A model generated the notes under the pieces. That model saw only the letters and a program-made list of their open reading frames with translations. It ran no database searches and was not told the origin of the DNA. From Novipirellula caenicola (lineage in GTDB: Bacteria > Planctomycetota > Planctomycetia > Pirellulales > Pirellulaceae), in assembly GCF_039545035.1 (NCBI RefSeq), contig NZ_BAABRO010000001.1:1135091-1199090 (forward strand): a stretch of DNA of 64,000 bases, written 5' to 3'. Shown here piece after piece: positions 18,348 through 27,338 of the stretch (position 1 is its first letter; each line of letters starts with the position of its first letter). A program made the translations under genes and the position numbers.

Positions 18348-19346
18348 ATGAATGGTCACACTTTCACTACTGCGATCGCGACGACAGTTCTGCTCGCCAT
18401 CAACGCGGTAACCCACCCAGTGGCTGACGCGCAGGAACGGGACGCTACCCCCGTTCAGCCGTCGTTCACACAGGGCGAGGCTCAATCGGACATTGTCAAG
18501 CTGTTCCAATGGAAGGGAAACAATCCACGTACGGCAAATGTTGGAACGATCAAGTCGGAAGATGGGGCGGAGTGGACGGTGCCAGCCAAAACGCATTTCC
18601 AATCGGCGACCAAGGCGGCCGACCTGTACAACGAAGCAACTGGGGTTGAGCCAGCCGGAATTTCCGAGGTTGATCTGGAAACGGTTCCGGTGATCGACGC
18701 AGGCGGCGACGAGACATTCACAGCTTACGTTTTTGGCGACAACTATTTCGAGTTCTACGTGAACGGAAAACTGCTGGCGGTCGATGCCGTTCCGATGACT
18801 CCGTTTAACAGTAGCGTTATTCGTTTCAAAGCCGAGCGACCGTTCACCATTGCGATCATGGGCGTTGATTGGGAGGAACGACTGGGACTGGGATTTGAAA
18901 AGTTCAAAGGTGCACCGTTTCACCAAGGAGACGCCGGATTGGTAGCAGTTGTCAAAGACGCCGCAGACGAAACCGTTTCGATCACCGACGCGAACTGGAA
19001 AGCACAAACGTTTTACACGGCGCCCCTCAAGACCAAGGAATGCCTTGAACTCAATGGAGCCATTCGGGACAGCTCAAAGTGCAGCACCGAAGACACCGCA
19101 GACGGTACCGCTTACTTCGCAGCCCACTGGCCGATGCCGGAAGGATGGGCCGCTGCCGATTTCGACGATAGCGAATGGCCAAACGCAGTCACCTATACCA
19201 ATGACTTTGTTGGAGTCGAAAACAAGCCGGCGTACACGAATTTCACTGATCTGTTTGACGCCCCCCAATCCGATGCACAATTCATTTGGTCATCGAGTCT
19301 GGTGCATGACAATTTGGTGTTAATGCGAACAACCGTTGGCAAGTAA
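18348..19346 (+). CDS. secreted hypothetical protein (333-codon), beta-sandwich type
   Basis: A 332-residue exported protein. A signal peptide precedes about residue 28 (AVTHPVADA, cleavage after ADA). The rest is rich in beta-strand segments, with FEFYVNGKLLAVDAVPMTPFNSSVIRF resembling the ligand-binding galactose-binding-like or carbohydrate-binding domains common in planctomycete exoproteins. One disulphide pair is likely (Cys in KECLELNG and SSKCSTED). No catalytic motif is visible. Monocistronic. I cannot assign a function. Confidence 0.65.
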   Translation: MNGHTFTTAIATTVLLAINAVTHPVADAQERDATPVQPSFTQGEAQSDIVKLFQWKGNNPRTANVGTIKSEDGAEWTVPAKTHFQSATKAADLYNEATGVEPAGISEVDLETVPVIDAGGDETFTAYVFGDNYFEFYVNGKLLAVDAVPMTPFNSSVIRFKAERPFTIAIMGVDWEERLGLGFEKFKGAPFHQGDAGLVAVVKDAADETVSITDANWKAQTFYTAPLKTKECLELNGAIRDSSKCSTEDTADGTAYFAAHWPMPEGWAAADFDDSEWPNAVTYTNDFVGVENKPAYTNFTDLFDAPQSDAQFIWSSSLVHDNLVLMRTTVGK

Positions 19347-20130
19347 CCGAAAGAACCAAAGCACGAATCAAGCAAGACATGTCGGAACAGGCAGGGGGTT
19401 TCCGGTGCATTAGCCGTTCGGAGCAACGCGAGGAAGCATTTCGGAGTCGTGTTTTGCCAGCTCATCACAACCCGGACGCGTCAGTTTTGAAGTTGCGCGT
19501 TTATCACAACCCGAATCATAAGCGAGGGACCGAGTCCAAGATCGAGATTCTCTTTTACGCATCTTGATGTCGCGTTTTTCGATGTTCTCCGGGCCAAAGG
19601 CCCAGCAATTTGCCTAGCCTGGTCCAATGGGCCAGGTTTGCGATGCCAAGACACCTAAGGGCCAACGGCCCGGCCATTTACCAGCCGACGTCAGTAGATC
19701 CGAGTAAACGGCCGGGCCGTTGGCCCTTCAGTTCACTGGTTTTCTTGGTCCCAGCCCGTTGGGCTGGGCTAGGTTAACGTCCGGGGCTTTGCCCCTAAAT
19801 ACGGAAGCGCATCTTCAAAACTTACGCATTCGGGTTGTAGAAATTGCTTTGCGGCGTTTGCCGATGTGGCCAATGGGATTTCACCCGACGAGTCCTGCCT
19901 ACCAGCTTATGCTACGCTAAGGACCGACGGAGCCATAACGGTCGTAGCAACGTTCGCCCGAGCGTGAATCCACCGTCGGGTGACGTCCGCTACGTAGCAT
20001 CAACCGCCATTTAAACATCCGACGGGCCTTTGCTGGACATGCAAAACCCAACGAAGACATGTGTTGCTCATTTCGATAACGCTGAGCGTCGATTCGGCGG
20101 TGACTCTCAATCGCGAATGAAACGAAGAAG
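19347..20130. other. intergenic stretch with a cluster of GC-rich hairpins
   Basis: About 780 bases without a credible gene. Between about 19590 and 19795 there are at least four hairpins: GGGCCAAAGGCCC, CCTGGTCCAATGGGCCAGG, a 24-base inverted repeat (next entry) and CCCAGCCCGTTGGGCTGGG, then GGGGCTTTGCCCC. The remainder, up to 20130, has no structure that I recognise. Confidence 0.6.
19657..19728. repeat. 24-bp inverted repeat, one mismatch
   Basis: The arms 19657-19680 and 19705-19728 pair over 24 bases with one mismatch, around a 24-base loop. Each arm also contains the smaller palindrome GGGCCAACGGCCC or its complement. It could terminate transcription or form a cruciform. Confidence 0.7.
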
Positions 20131-20781
20131 ATGACCACTCCTAAGCAAAAGCTGCTGAAATTTACCCTGATCCTGATAGGGCTTGGCTTGGTTTTCTACT
20201 TCGGCGGTCGCACGCTGGAATCGTATCGTCAATTGCGGTTTATCCAAGAACAGGGTTTTGACACCGGTGACGCGGACGTCGACGCCATTCACCCTTGGAT
20301 GACGATCCATTTTATTGCCGCAGCCTACGCGGTCCCGCAAGAATACATCTACGCCGAATTGGGGGTCAACGCAACCGAACGCCGCCGCAATATTGATGTC
20401 AAGCATTTGAACGAGGAACTCGGTTTGGGACGTTCGGAAACCGGCGATTACCCGGCCGTCATCGACCGTCTGCGACAGATCATTCTGGCCTATCACAAAG
20501 ATCCTGTCGCGACCGGTCTAAGCGACGTACGTCGCTGGATGACACTCGAGTACATCGCGAATAGCTCAGGGATCCCGATTACCACGATCGTTGACGAACT
20601 CGGACTGGACGCGTTAGCGTCCCAGGAATCACCCTCGAGTGAATCAGGCAGTGACGATGAGGTTTACATTCACAAGCCCTTGGATGTACTGGCCAACGAA
20701 CTGCGATATCCTCGTGGCCCTCGCGGCTTGATCGAGGATATCCAGGCCCTCATCGCTCGGCATGCACAGGAGGTGCAATGA
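20131..20781 (+). CDS. membrane-anchored hypothetical protein with duplicated motif
   Basis: A 216-residue protein with one N-terminal transmembrane helix (about 9-26) and a soluble rest. Two copies of a short pattern are visible: HPWMTIHFIAAAYAVPQEYI near residue 54 and VRRWMTLEYIANSSGIPITT near 132. The repeat W-M-T-L/I-x-x-I-A-x-x-x-G/A-V/I-P resembles helix-turn modules found after cytochrome b/DUF4405-type domains, but there is no haem ligand here. It overlaps the next gene by four bases (ATGA), so the pair is coupled. Confidence 0.65.
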   Translation: MTTPKQKLLKFTLILIGLGLVFYFGGRTLESYRQLRFIQEQGFDTGDADVDAIHPWMTIHFIAAAYAVPQEYIYAELGVNATERRRNIDVKHLNEELGLGRSETGDYPAVIDRLRQIILAYHKDPVATGLSDVRRWMTLEYIANSSGIPITTIVDELGLDALASQESPSSESGSDDEVYIHKPLDVLANELRYPRGPRGLIEDIQALIARHAQEVQ

Positions 20782-21446
20782 GTTTGTCGCTTGCACCGCT
20801 GATTGAACAGATCCTCACCTGGATCGCCGCGTACGGCCTGCTCGCACTAGGTCTATCGATTTTTGCAGCCGCTGTCGGAGTTCCGCTGCCCAGCACGCTG
20901 TTTGTGATCGCGGCAGGGGCGTTCGTGCGACAAGGTGTTTTGGATGAGGTGTTGACTCCGATTTGTATCCTTGCCTGTGTCGTGCTGGGTGACGTGGTTT
21001 CGTTTGGTATGGGCCGCTATGCTCGCATCAGCATCGAACGTCGCTTCGGAGGACGGCGGTCGTGGCGGCGTGCGCGATCCGCACTGCTGAATCGGGGTGG
21101 AGTCGCAATCTATCTCACTCGCTGGATGCTCACCGCGTTCGCAGTTCCCACCAACTTGGCAGCCGGCGGCGGTGGCTATCCCTTTGTCCGTTTTCTCGCC
21201 TTCGATGTGGCAGGCGAAGTGACCTGGATTCTCGTTTTCGGCGGGCTCGGCTATGCCTTTGGCAGTGAATGGGAGGTGATCGGCAGCTTGGCCAGCGACT
21301 TTAGCGGCCTGCTGGTGGGCATCGTGTTCGTCCTGGCCGGCGTGTATTTCCTGTTAAAGCGAAAACGTCCAACGCAAGTGCGATTCAGAAAATGGAAACG
21401 CAAAGATCAAAGCGAAGAACTCGACAATCAAGAGTTGCAACGCTGA
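20778..21446 (+). CDS. DedA/SNARE-associated (VTT) family membrane protein
   Basis: A 222-residue integral membrane protein with about five hydrophobic segments. The VTT signature is visible: the E/D-containing reentrant loop before GVPLPSTLFVIAAGAF, then GDVVSFGMGRYA, RWMLTAFAVPTNLAAGGGGYP, and the late segment EVTWILVFGGLGYAFG. DedA proteins help move undecaprenyl phosphate or phospholipids across the inner membrane. The C-terminal tail is Lys/Arg-rich and cytoplasmic. It is the second gene of a pair with the 20131 anchor protein, which suggests they act together. Confidence 0.85.
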   Translation: MSLSLAPLIEQILTWIAAYGLLALGLSIFAAAVGVPLPSTLFVIAAGAFVRQGVLDEVLTPICILACVVLGDVVSFGMGRYARISIERRFGGRRSWRRARSALLNRGGVAIYLTRWMLTAFAVPTNLAAGGGGYPFVRFLAFDVAGEVTWILVFGGLGYAFGSEWEVIGSLASDFSGLLVGIVFVLAGVYFLLKRKRPTQVRFRKWKRKDQSEELDNQELQR

Positions 21447-21627
21447 GAGGTTCGCGACAACTAGGTATGTCCAGCAATTGATTCCGGATGACCACACTAA
21501 ACGACTTTTCGGGACCTGTCTACGTTGGAGAGTCGTGCCAGCATGAATAAAACTCCCGCAGTGCGGCATGGACAACGCCACCCGCAGCTAACAGCCTTTG
21601 ATCGTGCTGACACCCTATAATTCAACG

Positions 21628-21752
21628 CTGTGTAACATCTTCTCGTAGCTACCTTCGCCAGAAGGTGGTGATTCGTTTTTGGGCGGCAAACATCCACGCT
21701 CTGGCGAGCGCAGCTACGAAACGCAAATGTGAAGCATTTTCTCGTAGCTACC
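21628..21752. repeat. damaged REP family 2 element with a fused second left end
   Basis: A diverged left end (CTGTGTAACATCTT) at 21628 is followed by the opposed GTAG hairpin units (plus 21645-21665, minus 21697-21718). Where the right end should be, a second left end begins (TGTGAAGCATTTT at 21729) and breaks off after GTAGCTACC (21744-21752). The structure looks like one copy joined to a second truncated copy. Confidence 0.75.
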
Positions 21753-21844
21753 AGAGATTGGCTAACAGCGTTTAGCTCCATTGGTGCATGCGAAATCCGA
21801 TAGACTGGTCAACGACTACATCGCTTTTCTGTAGGAACTCGCTG

Positions 21845-22315
21845 ATGACCAATATCAACGTCGTGACGGGCGACCTACTCGATCAAGACGTCGAGGTCAT
21901 CGTCAACGCCTGGAATCGAAACATCATTCCATGGTGGCTGCTGCTTCCTCAAGGCGTCTCCGGAGCGATCAAGCGTCGTGCTGGATATGCACCGTTTCGC
22001 GAACTCGCCAAGCACGGTCCGATTCCGCTCGGCGGGGCCGTGCTAACCAGTGCGGGCAAGCTGCCATTCAAAGCCATCATCCACGTGGCCGGCATCAGCA
22101 TGACATGGCGGTCCAACGAACGGTCGATTCGTGATTCTTGTCGAAATGCGTTGGCGATGGCCGAGCAAAAGCAATTTACTTCGATTGCGTTGCCACTGAT
22201 TGGTGCGGGCACGGGTGGCGGGTCGACCAGCGCCGTACTTGCTATGATGAAGGTTGAGCTCGCAACGGTTCGCTTCGCAGGGCGAATCGTGATCGTCCAA
22301 TTCAAGAAAGACTGA
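21845..22315 (+). CDS. macrodomain protein, ADP-ribose-binding type
   Basis: A 156-residue single-macrodomain protein from ATG 21845 with AGGAACTC ahead. Residues 1-45 carry GDLLDQDVEVIVNAWN (N21 and N24 region) and LPQGVSGAIKRRAG, the diphosphate-binding loop in a variant form lacking the usual GGG. IGAGTGGG closes the fold near 118. Macrodomains bind or hydrolyse ADP-ribose and O-acetyl-ADP-ribose, or ADP-ribose-1''-phosphate. It is the first gene of a three-gene operon and the next start lies 19 bases downstream. Function within this subfamily is not known to me. Confidence 0.85.
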   Translation: MTNINVVTGDLLDQDVEVIVNAWNRNIIPWWLLLPQGVSGAIKRRAGYAPFRELAKHGPIPLGGAVLTSAGKLPFKAIIHVAGISMTWRSNERSIRDSCRNALAMAEQKQFTSIALPLIGAGTGGGSTSAVLAMMKVELATVRFAGRIVIVQFKKD

Positions 22316-22334
22316 CAAAACAGGTTCCACGGAA

Positions 22335-22856
22335 ATGCAAATCAACCTCCAAGTTGGCGATGTGCTGAGAGTGCCCGCGGACGGGTTGATCTCTACCGCA
22401 AACCCTTGGCTGAATCTTTCCGGCGGCGTCAATGGAGCGATCCTTTCGGCGGTTGGGCCGACGATTCAACAAGAACTGCACTCCTACCTGAAACGTCATG
22501 GCATCTCGGCGGTGCCAGCGGGAAGCGTCGTCCAAAGCAACGCCGGAGACCTGCCGTTCGATTACATTCTGCATGCCGTCGCAATCGACCCGTTCTACGA
22601 TTCGTCCATTAAACTTGTCCGTCAGACCGTGTTTGCCGCTTTGGAAATGGCCATCAAAGCAGGAGCGAAGACGATCTCGATGCCGACCCTGGCCACCGGG
22701 TACGGCCCATTGTCGATCGCTGATTTTGGAACCGCGGTGGCACCGCTTGTAGGTGAACCTAGGTTCGATGGACTTTCATTGACCATCGTCGTCCGCACAG
22801 CCGAGCATCAATCCGAGCTCGCTGACGCGATTTCAGCGGCACGAGTTCAAGCGTAA
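22335..22856 (+). CDS. second macrodomain protein
   Basis: A 173-residue macrodomain protein. GDVLRVPADGLISTANPWLNLSGGVNGAIL spans residues about 8-37, including the conserved ANP (N23) and GGVNGAI; DYILHAVAI and the loop PTLATGYGP (about 118-126) follow. The pattern is closer to the classical family than the preceding gene, so the two are divergent paralogues rather than a recent duplicate. The gap to the next gene is 10 bases. It may hydrolyse or read ADP-ribosylation or an ADP-ribose phosphate, but this is a family-level inference. Confidence 0.87.
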   Translation: MQINLQVGDVLRVPADGLISTANPWLNLSGGVNGAILSAVGPTIQQELHSYLKRHGISAVPAGSVVQSNAGDLPFDYILHAVAIDPFYDSSIKLVRQTVFAALEMAIKAGAKTISMPTLATGYGPLSIADFGTAVAPLVGEPRFDGLSLTIVVRTAEHQSELADAISAARVQA

Positions 22857-22866
22857 AGGCAACCGC

Positions 22867-23523
22867 ATGAAGTACGGGTTCCTCTTTCTGTTGTTGGCGG
22901 TGGCACTATCAATCACTGCCGCTCGCGTTGGTCCGTGGGCGTGGCTACTTTTTTATCCCGCGTTTTCGTTTGGTGTCGTTGCAGCGGCGTACTTGCACTC
23001 GGCCCCCGGTGTCTTTGGCAAACGTTTTGACGGCGGACGTTCCCGACTCGGAACGCTGCTGGTGTTTCCCTATGTCGTGTACGTTGCCGCCGTGTGGCAT
23101 CTGGTTCGGCTACTTTCGCGAGAGCCAAAGCTGAGCTCGCTCGGCAAAGATTTGATTCTTTCCAGACGACTGCTTGCACACGAACTACCGGATAACATCC
23201 CGTCGGTGGTCGACTTGACTTGTGAATTCACGGAACCGAAGCGTGATTGGATGCTTCAGTCGTACACTTGTTATCCCATGCTGGATGGTTCCGCAGCGAC
23301 TTCGGAGGAACTTCGACAGCTTGCCGCGGAAATCAATGACATGCCAAAGCCGGTTCTGATTCATTGCGCCCAAGGTCACGGCCGAACCGGCCTTGTTGCT
23401 TCAGCGGTTCTGCTTGTTTCGGGAAAAGCAAATACCGCTGCAGACGCAATCGCGATGGTCCAGTCGGCCCGCCCCGGTGTTGAATTGAATCCATTGCAGA
23501 GGTCTGTCTTAGAGCAGATCTAG
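22867..23523 (+). CDS. membrane-anchored dual-specificity phosphatase
   Basis: A 218-residue protein. Residues 1-80 contain about three hydrophobic segments, then a cytoplasmic domain with the cysteine phosphatase P-loop HCAQGHGRTG (Cys167, Arg173) and Asp140 as a probable general acid. The CX5R motif is intact, so the protein should be active as a dual-specificity or phospholipid phosphatase. It is the last gene of the macrodomain operon (10-base gap), which is an unusual partner. The substrate could be a phosphoprotein, phosphoinositide-like lipid or phosphorylated ADP-ribose. Confidence 0.85.
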   Translation: MKYGFLFLLLAVALSITAARVGPWAWLLFYPAFSFGVVAAAYLHSAPGVFGKRFDGGRSRLGTLLVFPYVVYVAAVWHLVRLLSREPKLSSLGKDLILSRRLLAHELPDNIPSVVDLTCEFTEPKRDWMLQSYTCYPMLDGSAATSEELRQLAAEINDMPKPVLIHCAQGHGRTGLVASAVLLVSGKANTAADAIAMVQSARPGVELNPLQRSVLEQI

Positions 23524-23668
23524 TGAGCGACGACTTGAGTTCCGGATCAATTGGTGCCGGATCAATCGATGTCGGATGCTCGGGGTTCGCTCGCACAATT
23601 TCGCACACAACTTCTCGGAGGTCCCCAACACCCTCGATGCTCATTAGAGGACCGCCACTGCTTTGCGA

Positions 23669-24604
23669 TCACTCGACAAGTGTCGGAAACATCATCGTGC
23701 CGTCCTCTCGAAAGTTCAGGTCAAAGACGAGGCATCCGATATCGTTGATCACCTCATCTCGCTCTATTAGGATCGTGTCGAAGACGATTGGTTCAGGAAT
23801 TAGAACGTCCGCCTGCTCGCGATTATCGATCGCGGGCACTCCCGGCAATAACGGAGGGTTCTTGTCGAGCACCTTGATCGTTGGACTGGTGTACAACACC
23901 GGCGTGATATGCAGGAAGTAGTTTCGATAGGCCGTGCTTTCGGGGTGCCCAGGAATGATGCGATCCTTTGCACCGTCTGGCAAAATAGCCATTCCCAACG
24001 ATTCCAAGTCCGTTACCAGCACCTCACTACCTAGATACTCGGAATCGAATCCATCACCGATCAGCGTGTCGATGCCGAGACCGCCAACGAAACTCACCTG
24101 ATCGACTCCTACACTGCTTAGAAAGTCGAATCCGTCATCGCCATAGAGGATGAAGTGTAATCGATCATAAGTATTCAGCGGAGGCCCGTCGGAGTAATCC
24201 TTTGCAAGCGAAATCCAGTCGTTGCCACCGGCGCCAGAAACGATGATTTTGAGAGCAGAACCCAGCCCCATGCTCATCGACGGCACGTCTTCATCGAAGG
24301 GATCGGGCGGCAGGTCACGTTCGCGAATTGAACCGACGCTTTCGCCATTGACGCGAAAGCGAATTCGATCGTCGTCGATTTCAATCGTGATTTTATCGTC
24401 ATCGGGAGTCCCCACCAGTACGATCGTGTTCTCCATCCAGTCGTCGACCAGTTCAATGCCATCAACGTCTTCGGACGCAGCCGGCAAGACGTCCGAGAGT
24501 GAGGGCAAATCTTCAGCACGCAGTGACATCTCACTGTCGATCGCCCAGGTGAACAATACCCCGACCATGATAAGGCAGACACGAAAACTCTGTTGAGTGA
24601 ACAT
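23669..24604 (-). CDS. secreted hypothetical protein, acidic, calcium-repeat-like
   Basis: A 311-residue exported protein from ATG 24604, which has AGGAG six bases before it. The signal peptide runs through about residue 28 (ends SLRAED). The body is rich in Asp/Gly and resembles hemolysin-type calcium-binding (RTX-like) beta-roll proteins without exact nonapeptides: GTPDDDKITIEIDDDR, SGAGGNDWIS and GDDGFDFL. It could bind calcium outside the cell. It is convergent with the phosphatase gene; between 23524 and 23668 I saw no gene. Confidence 0.65.
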   Translation of the reverse strand: MFTQQSFRVCLIMVGVLFTWAIDSEMSLRAEDLPSLSDVLPAASEDVDGIELVDDWMENTIVLVGTPDDDKITIEIDDDRIRFRVNGESVGSIRERDLPPDPFDEDVPSMSMGLGSALKIIVSGAGGNDWISLAKDYSDGPPLNTYDRLHFILYGDDGFDFLSSVGVDQVSFVGGLGIDTLIGDGFDSEYLGSEVLVTDLESLGMAILPDGAKDRIIPGHPESTAYRNYFLHITPVLYTSPTIKVLDKNPPLLPGVPAIDNREQADVLIPEPIVFDTILIERDEVINDIGCLVFDLNFREDGTMMFPTLVE

Positions 24605-25024
24605 CGTCAACTCCTAATTTGTACGCGTATTTGGCAGCGAATGAGTCTGTAACAAACAAAGCGTGACCGAAACGAAGGTGTTACACGCATTGGAAAGAAA
24701 ATTCGCAAGCGGATGCTTCCATCAGAAAAAAATGCCGACTGGCGGACGAACAAAACCACGAAAAATCGAGCGATCCGCCACGCCATCGACGAAGAGGACC
24801 GACTGCAAGTCCTTCCCCCACGCCTGTCTTGCCTTGGAGTTGGGCGATCGTGGCCGCCTCAGGATTTCCGCAAGTCGTAGCGAGCACTACAGAAGGTTCG
24901 CCGACTGAATTGCCGTCAAATGATGGCATCTGCGTTCCGTACGCTGCGCTCGCCACTTGGTGTTATCATGAAACGTCACCCTGTGGTTCATCGATATGTG
25001 AGCTTGTATCACGCCGAGAATGAA
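24605..25024. other. intergenic stretch, no firm gene
   Basis: About 420 bases. Short frames on both strands do not show family motifs or ribosome sites. It separates the divergent genes 23669 and 25025. Confidence 0.5.
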
Positions 25025-25252
25025 ATGCGTCCTAGTCCATACAAACCGCCAAACGCTCTGGAAGCAGAAGGGGCTCAGCATGGTCGCTCGGCACATCGAT
25101 TGCCTGTCGCTATCACGCTTGCGTTTGTCACCATTTGCGGTGCTGCGATGTCTGTCACGTTTACTATTGATCCCATTATCGTGATGCTGATTGCAATGGG
25201 ATGGGTGTGGGTAGGTTGGCCAGTGCTAAAACGACTCGCGAGAAAGGCGTAA
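25025..25252 (+). CDS. small two-helix membrane protein
   Basis: A 75-residue protein from ATG 25025 (MRPSPYKPPNALEAE). Two hydrophobic segments (about 32-45 and 48-66) are followed by a basic end (KRLARKA). A leader of the form M-x-P-Y-x-P-P before helices is common in small planctomycete membrane proteins, which supports it being real. A longer frame starts at 24920 but its N-terminus looks non-coding. No function can be given. Confidence 0.55.
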   Translation: MRPSPYKPPNALEAEGAQHGRSAHRLPVAITLAFVTICGAAMSVTFTIDPIIVMLIAMGWVWVGWPVLKRLARKA

Positions 25253-25295
25253 GAACGGCGGATAACCAGTGTCAATCGGGATAGAGGGCCAGAAT

Positions 25296-26448
25296 GCAAA
25301 ACGGGGAACTTGAGAAGTGGTAACCGCAGATGAACTCAGATTCACGCAGATGCGCCAGAAGTTAATCTGTGTTCATCTGCGGTTTCATTCGTTGCCAATT
25401 TTCTTGCTCAGTGAAGATGGTTGTGCTGTGCGCAGGCAGCGTGAAGCACGAGGATTTGGATCACGTTGATGTTGCCCCGCCTAATCGCACAATCGGATAC
25501 CGTGGTCGAGCCCGCAACCGTGTACAATGCCGGAGACGAGGACGAGTACCGCGTTACTGAGTACGAGTACGAAGAAGGCGAGGAACCAGAACCAAACAGT
25601 GCCCCCGAGGACGACTTGTGAGGTTCAGCGGATGGAAATTCAATCGTCCGCCCCAGGTGATCGCCGCCGTTCCTAGACTGGAAATTAGTATTCGATGAAT
25701 TGGACTTGGTGGTGTGATGTGGTCTGGCGGATGAAGGCTGAGGATGTTTTTGTGATGCAAACGTGACGAGTGTCGGATAGCAAAACGCGGAACTTGAAAA
25801 GTGGGAACCGCAGATGAACTCAGATTCACGCAGATGGGTCAGGCGATAATCTGTGTTCATCTGCGTCCATCTGCGGTTTCATTCATTGCCAGTTTTTGTG
25901 TAGCGAAGAGGGTTGTACTGTGCAAATGTAGTGCGAAGTACGAGGATTTGGGTCGCGTTAATGTTGCCCCGCCTGATCGCACGTTCGGACTTCGTGGCCG
26001 AGTACAATATCGGAGACGAGAACGAGTACCGCGATGCTGAGTAGGAGTACAAGTACGAACAAAACAGGCAGCTAGAACCAAGACGTACCCCCGAGGACGA
26101 CTTACGTGGTTCTTCCAGATAAAAATTAATCGCCCGTCCCAGGTGATCGCGGCCGCTTCCCAGACTGGAAATTAGTATTCAATGAATTGGACTTGGCGGT
26201 GTAACGTGGTCTGGCGGATGAAGGGCGAGGATGTTTTTTTGTGCTGCAAACGTGACGAGTGTCGGATTGCAAAACGCGGAACTTGAGGAGTGGGAACCGC
26301 AGATGAACTCAGATTCACGCAGATGGGTCAGAAGGTAATCTGTGTTCATCTGCGTCCATCTGCGGTTTCATTCGTTGCCAGTTTCTTTGCTCGTTGAAGA
26401 GGGTTGTACTGTGCGCAGGCAGTGCGAAGAATGAGGATTTGGATCGCG
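25296..26448. repeat. tandem repeat of 484-489 bp units, about 2.4 copies
   Basis: Three copies start with GCAAAACG and then GAACTTGAG/GAAAAG at 25296, 25780 and 26269. Each contains a hairpin made from CCGCAGATG and CATCTGCGG with ACTCAGATTCACGCAGATG inside (for example 25324-25383). Units 1 and 2 run full length; unit 3 departs after about 180 bases, near 26448. No transposase is present. Confidence 0.85.
25469..25621 (+). CDS. possible acidic microprotein, 50 residues, in repeat unit 1
   Basis: An ATG frame inside repeat unit 1 encodes MLPRLIAQSDTVVEP at the start and ends EYEYEEGEEPEPNSAPEDDL. The corresponding frame in unit 2 (25961-26044) has a 12-base in-frame deletion and stops after 27 codons, and unit 3 lacks it. 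The C-terminus is strongly acidic. No ribosome site is obvious and no family is recognised. It could be a coincidental frame in a structured repeat. Confidence 0.25.
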   Translation: MLPRLIAQSDTVVEPATVYNAGDEDEYRVTEYEYEEGEEPEPNSAPEDDL

Positions 26449-26600
26449 TCAATCGACTTGCTACAATCATCGGGCGGCCGGCGGCAAAACATTGAGGAAC
26501 AATAGGGTGCACCCAAATCGCCGGCGTGATCGTCTCGTGAACACAAACTAAAATGGCGGCGACTGGGTGATCGCCAACGTTATCCGACTGAAGACATTGT

Positions 26601-27086
26601 ATGGGCGGTTCTAAATCCAAAACAAAATTTGACGGAACCCGGTGGGACGACAACTTCGAAACATTTGTCGCGACGCGCACGTACGAGGGAACCAGCATCG
26701 ATTTTAATTTCGATACGCTACAGACAAGATCCGACGAACTGCTGGCAAAACTAACCCCCGCTGCTCACCGCATTTGGATGGCACACAAATCCTGGTTCAA
26801 GAAGTTTCGAGATTATGTGGCGACGGATCGTCTCTCGCAGTTCAATACGCTGCTAAGCCAGGAAGAGCCACCACTGACAATAACTGCCAAGCAGATTCGC
26901 GATTCCTTGGTTTGTCCCTACATGATTACGATTCGCCCAGCTGACGACTTTGATCATTTACGTCTCGACTTTTGCGGTGGCGGGGGCGACTGGGGCGGCA
27001 ACGACCAGCGACTCGCGGACTACCATGTCGAGGCATCCGCAACGCTGGATGGCGGTTTCGATGACGCAACGATTTACACCTACTAG
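26601..27086 (+). CDS. hypothetical protein, 161 residues
   Basis: A soluble protein without signal peptide, beginning MGGSKSKTKFDGTRWDD. It has an N-terminal Lys/Trp-rich start, an amphipathic middle (TRSDELLAKLTPAAHRIWMAHKSW) and a Gly/Asp/Trp-rich C-terminal part (FCGGGGDWGGNDQRLADYHVEASATLDG). I do not recognise the family. It follows the repeat array and its codon use looks normal for the window. Function unknown. Confidence 0.55.
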   Translation: MGGSKSKTKFDGTRWDDNFETFVATRTYEGTSIDFNFDTLQTRSDELLAKLTPAAHRIWMAHKSWFKKFRDYVATDRLSQFNTLLSQEEPPLTITAKQIRDSLVCPYMITIRPADDFDHLRLDFCGGGGDWGGNDQRLADYHVEASATLDGGFDDATIYTY

Positions 27087-27338
27087 TTAGTGGGTCACCA
27101 GCGGATGCACCGGTGGTCAGTTTCTACGAATGGATGCTCAACTGCCGGTCCCCGCTGATCTGCGTCGTTGCCCCCGTCAATGCTCCACACACCAAACGAT
27201 CCTAATGACGTTTTTGGCGAATGCTCCTCAGCAATGCGATGTGAAGCATGGCTTGAGCATCTTCAATTCAATAAACGTTTGCTGTCATACAATTTGAAAA
27301 AAACGATTGACGAAAAATCCAAATCCCGAGTGTGCTAA

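Noticed and set aside
23333..23644. 103-codon minus-strand frame over the phosphatase end
   Set aside because: The part outside the phosphatase gene is only about 40 codons and shows no family; most of it is antisense to a conserved gene.
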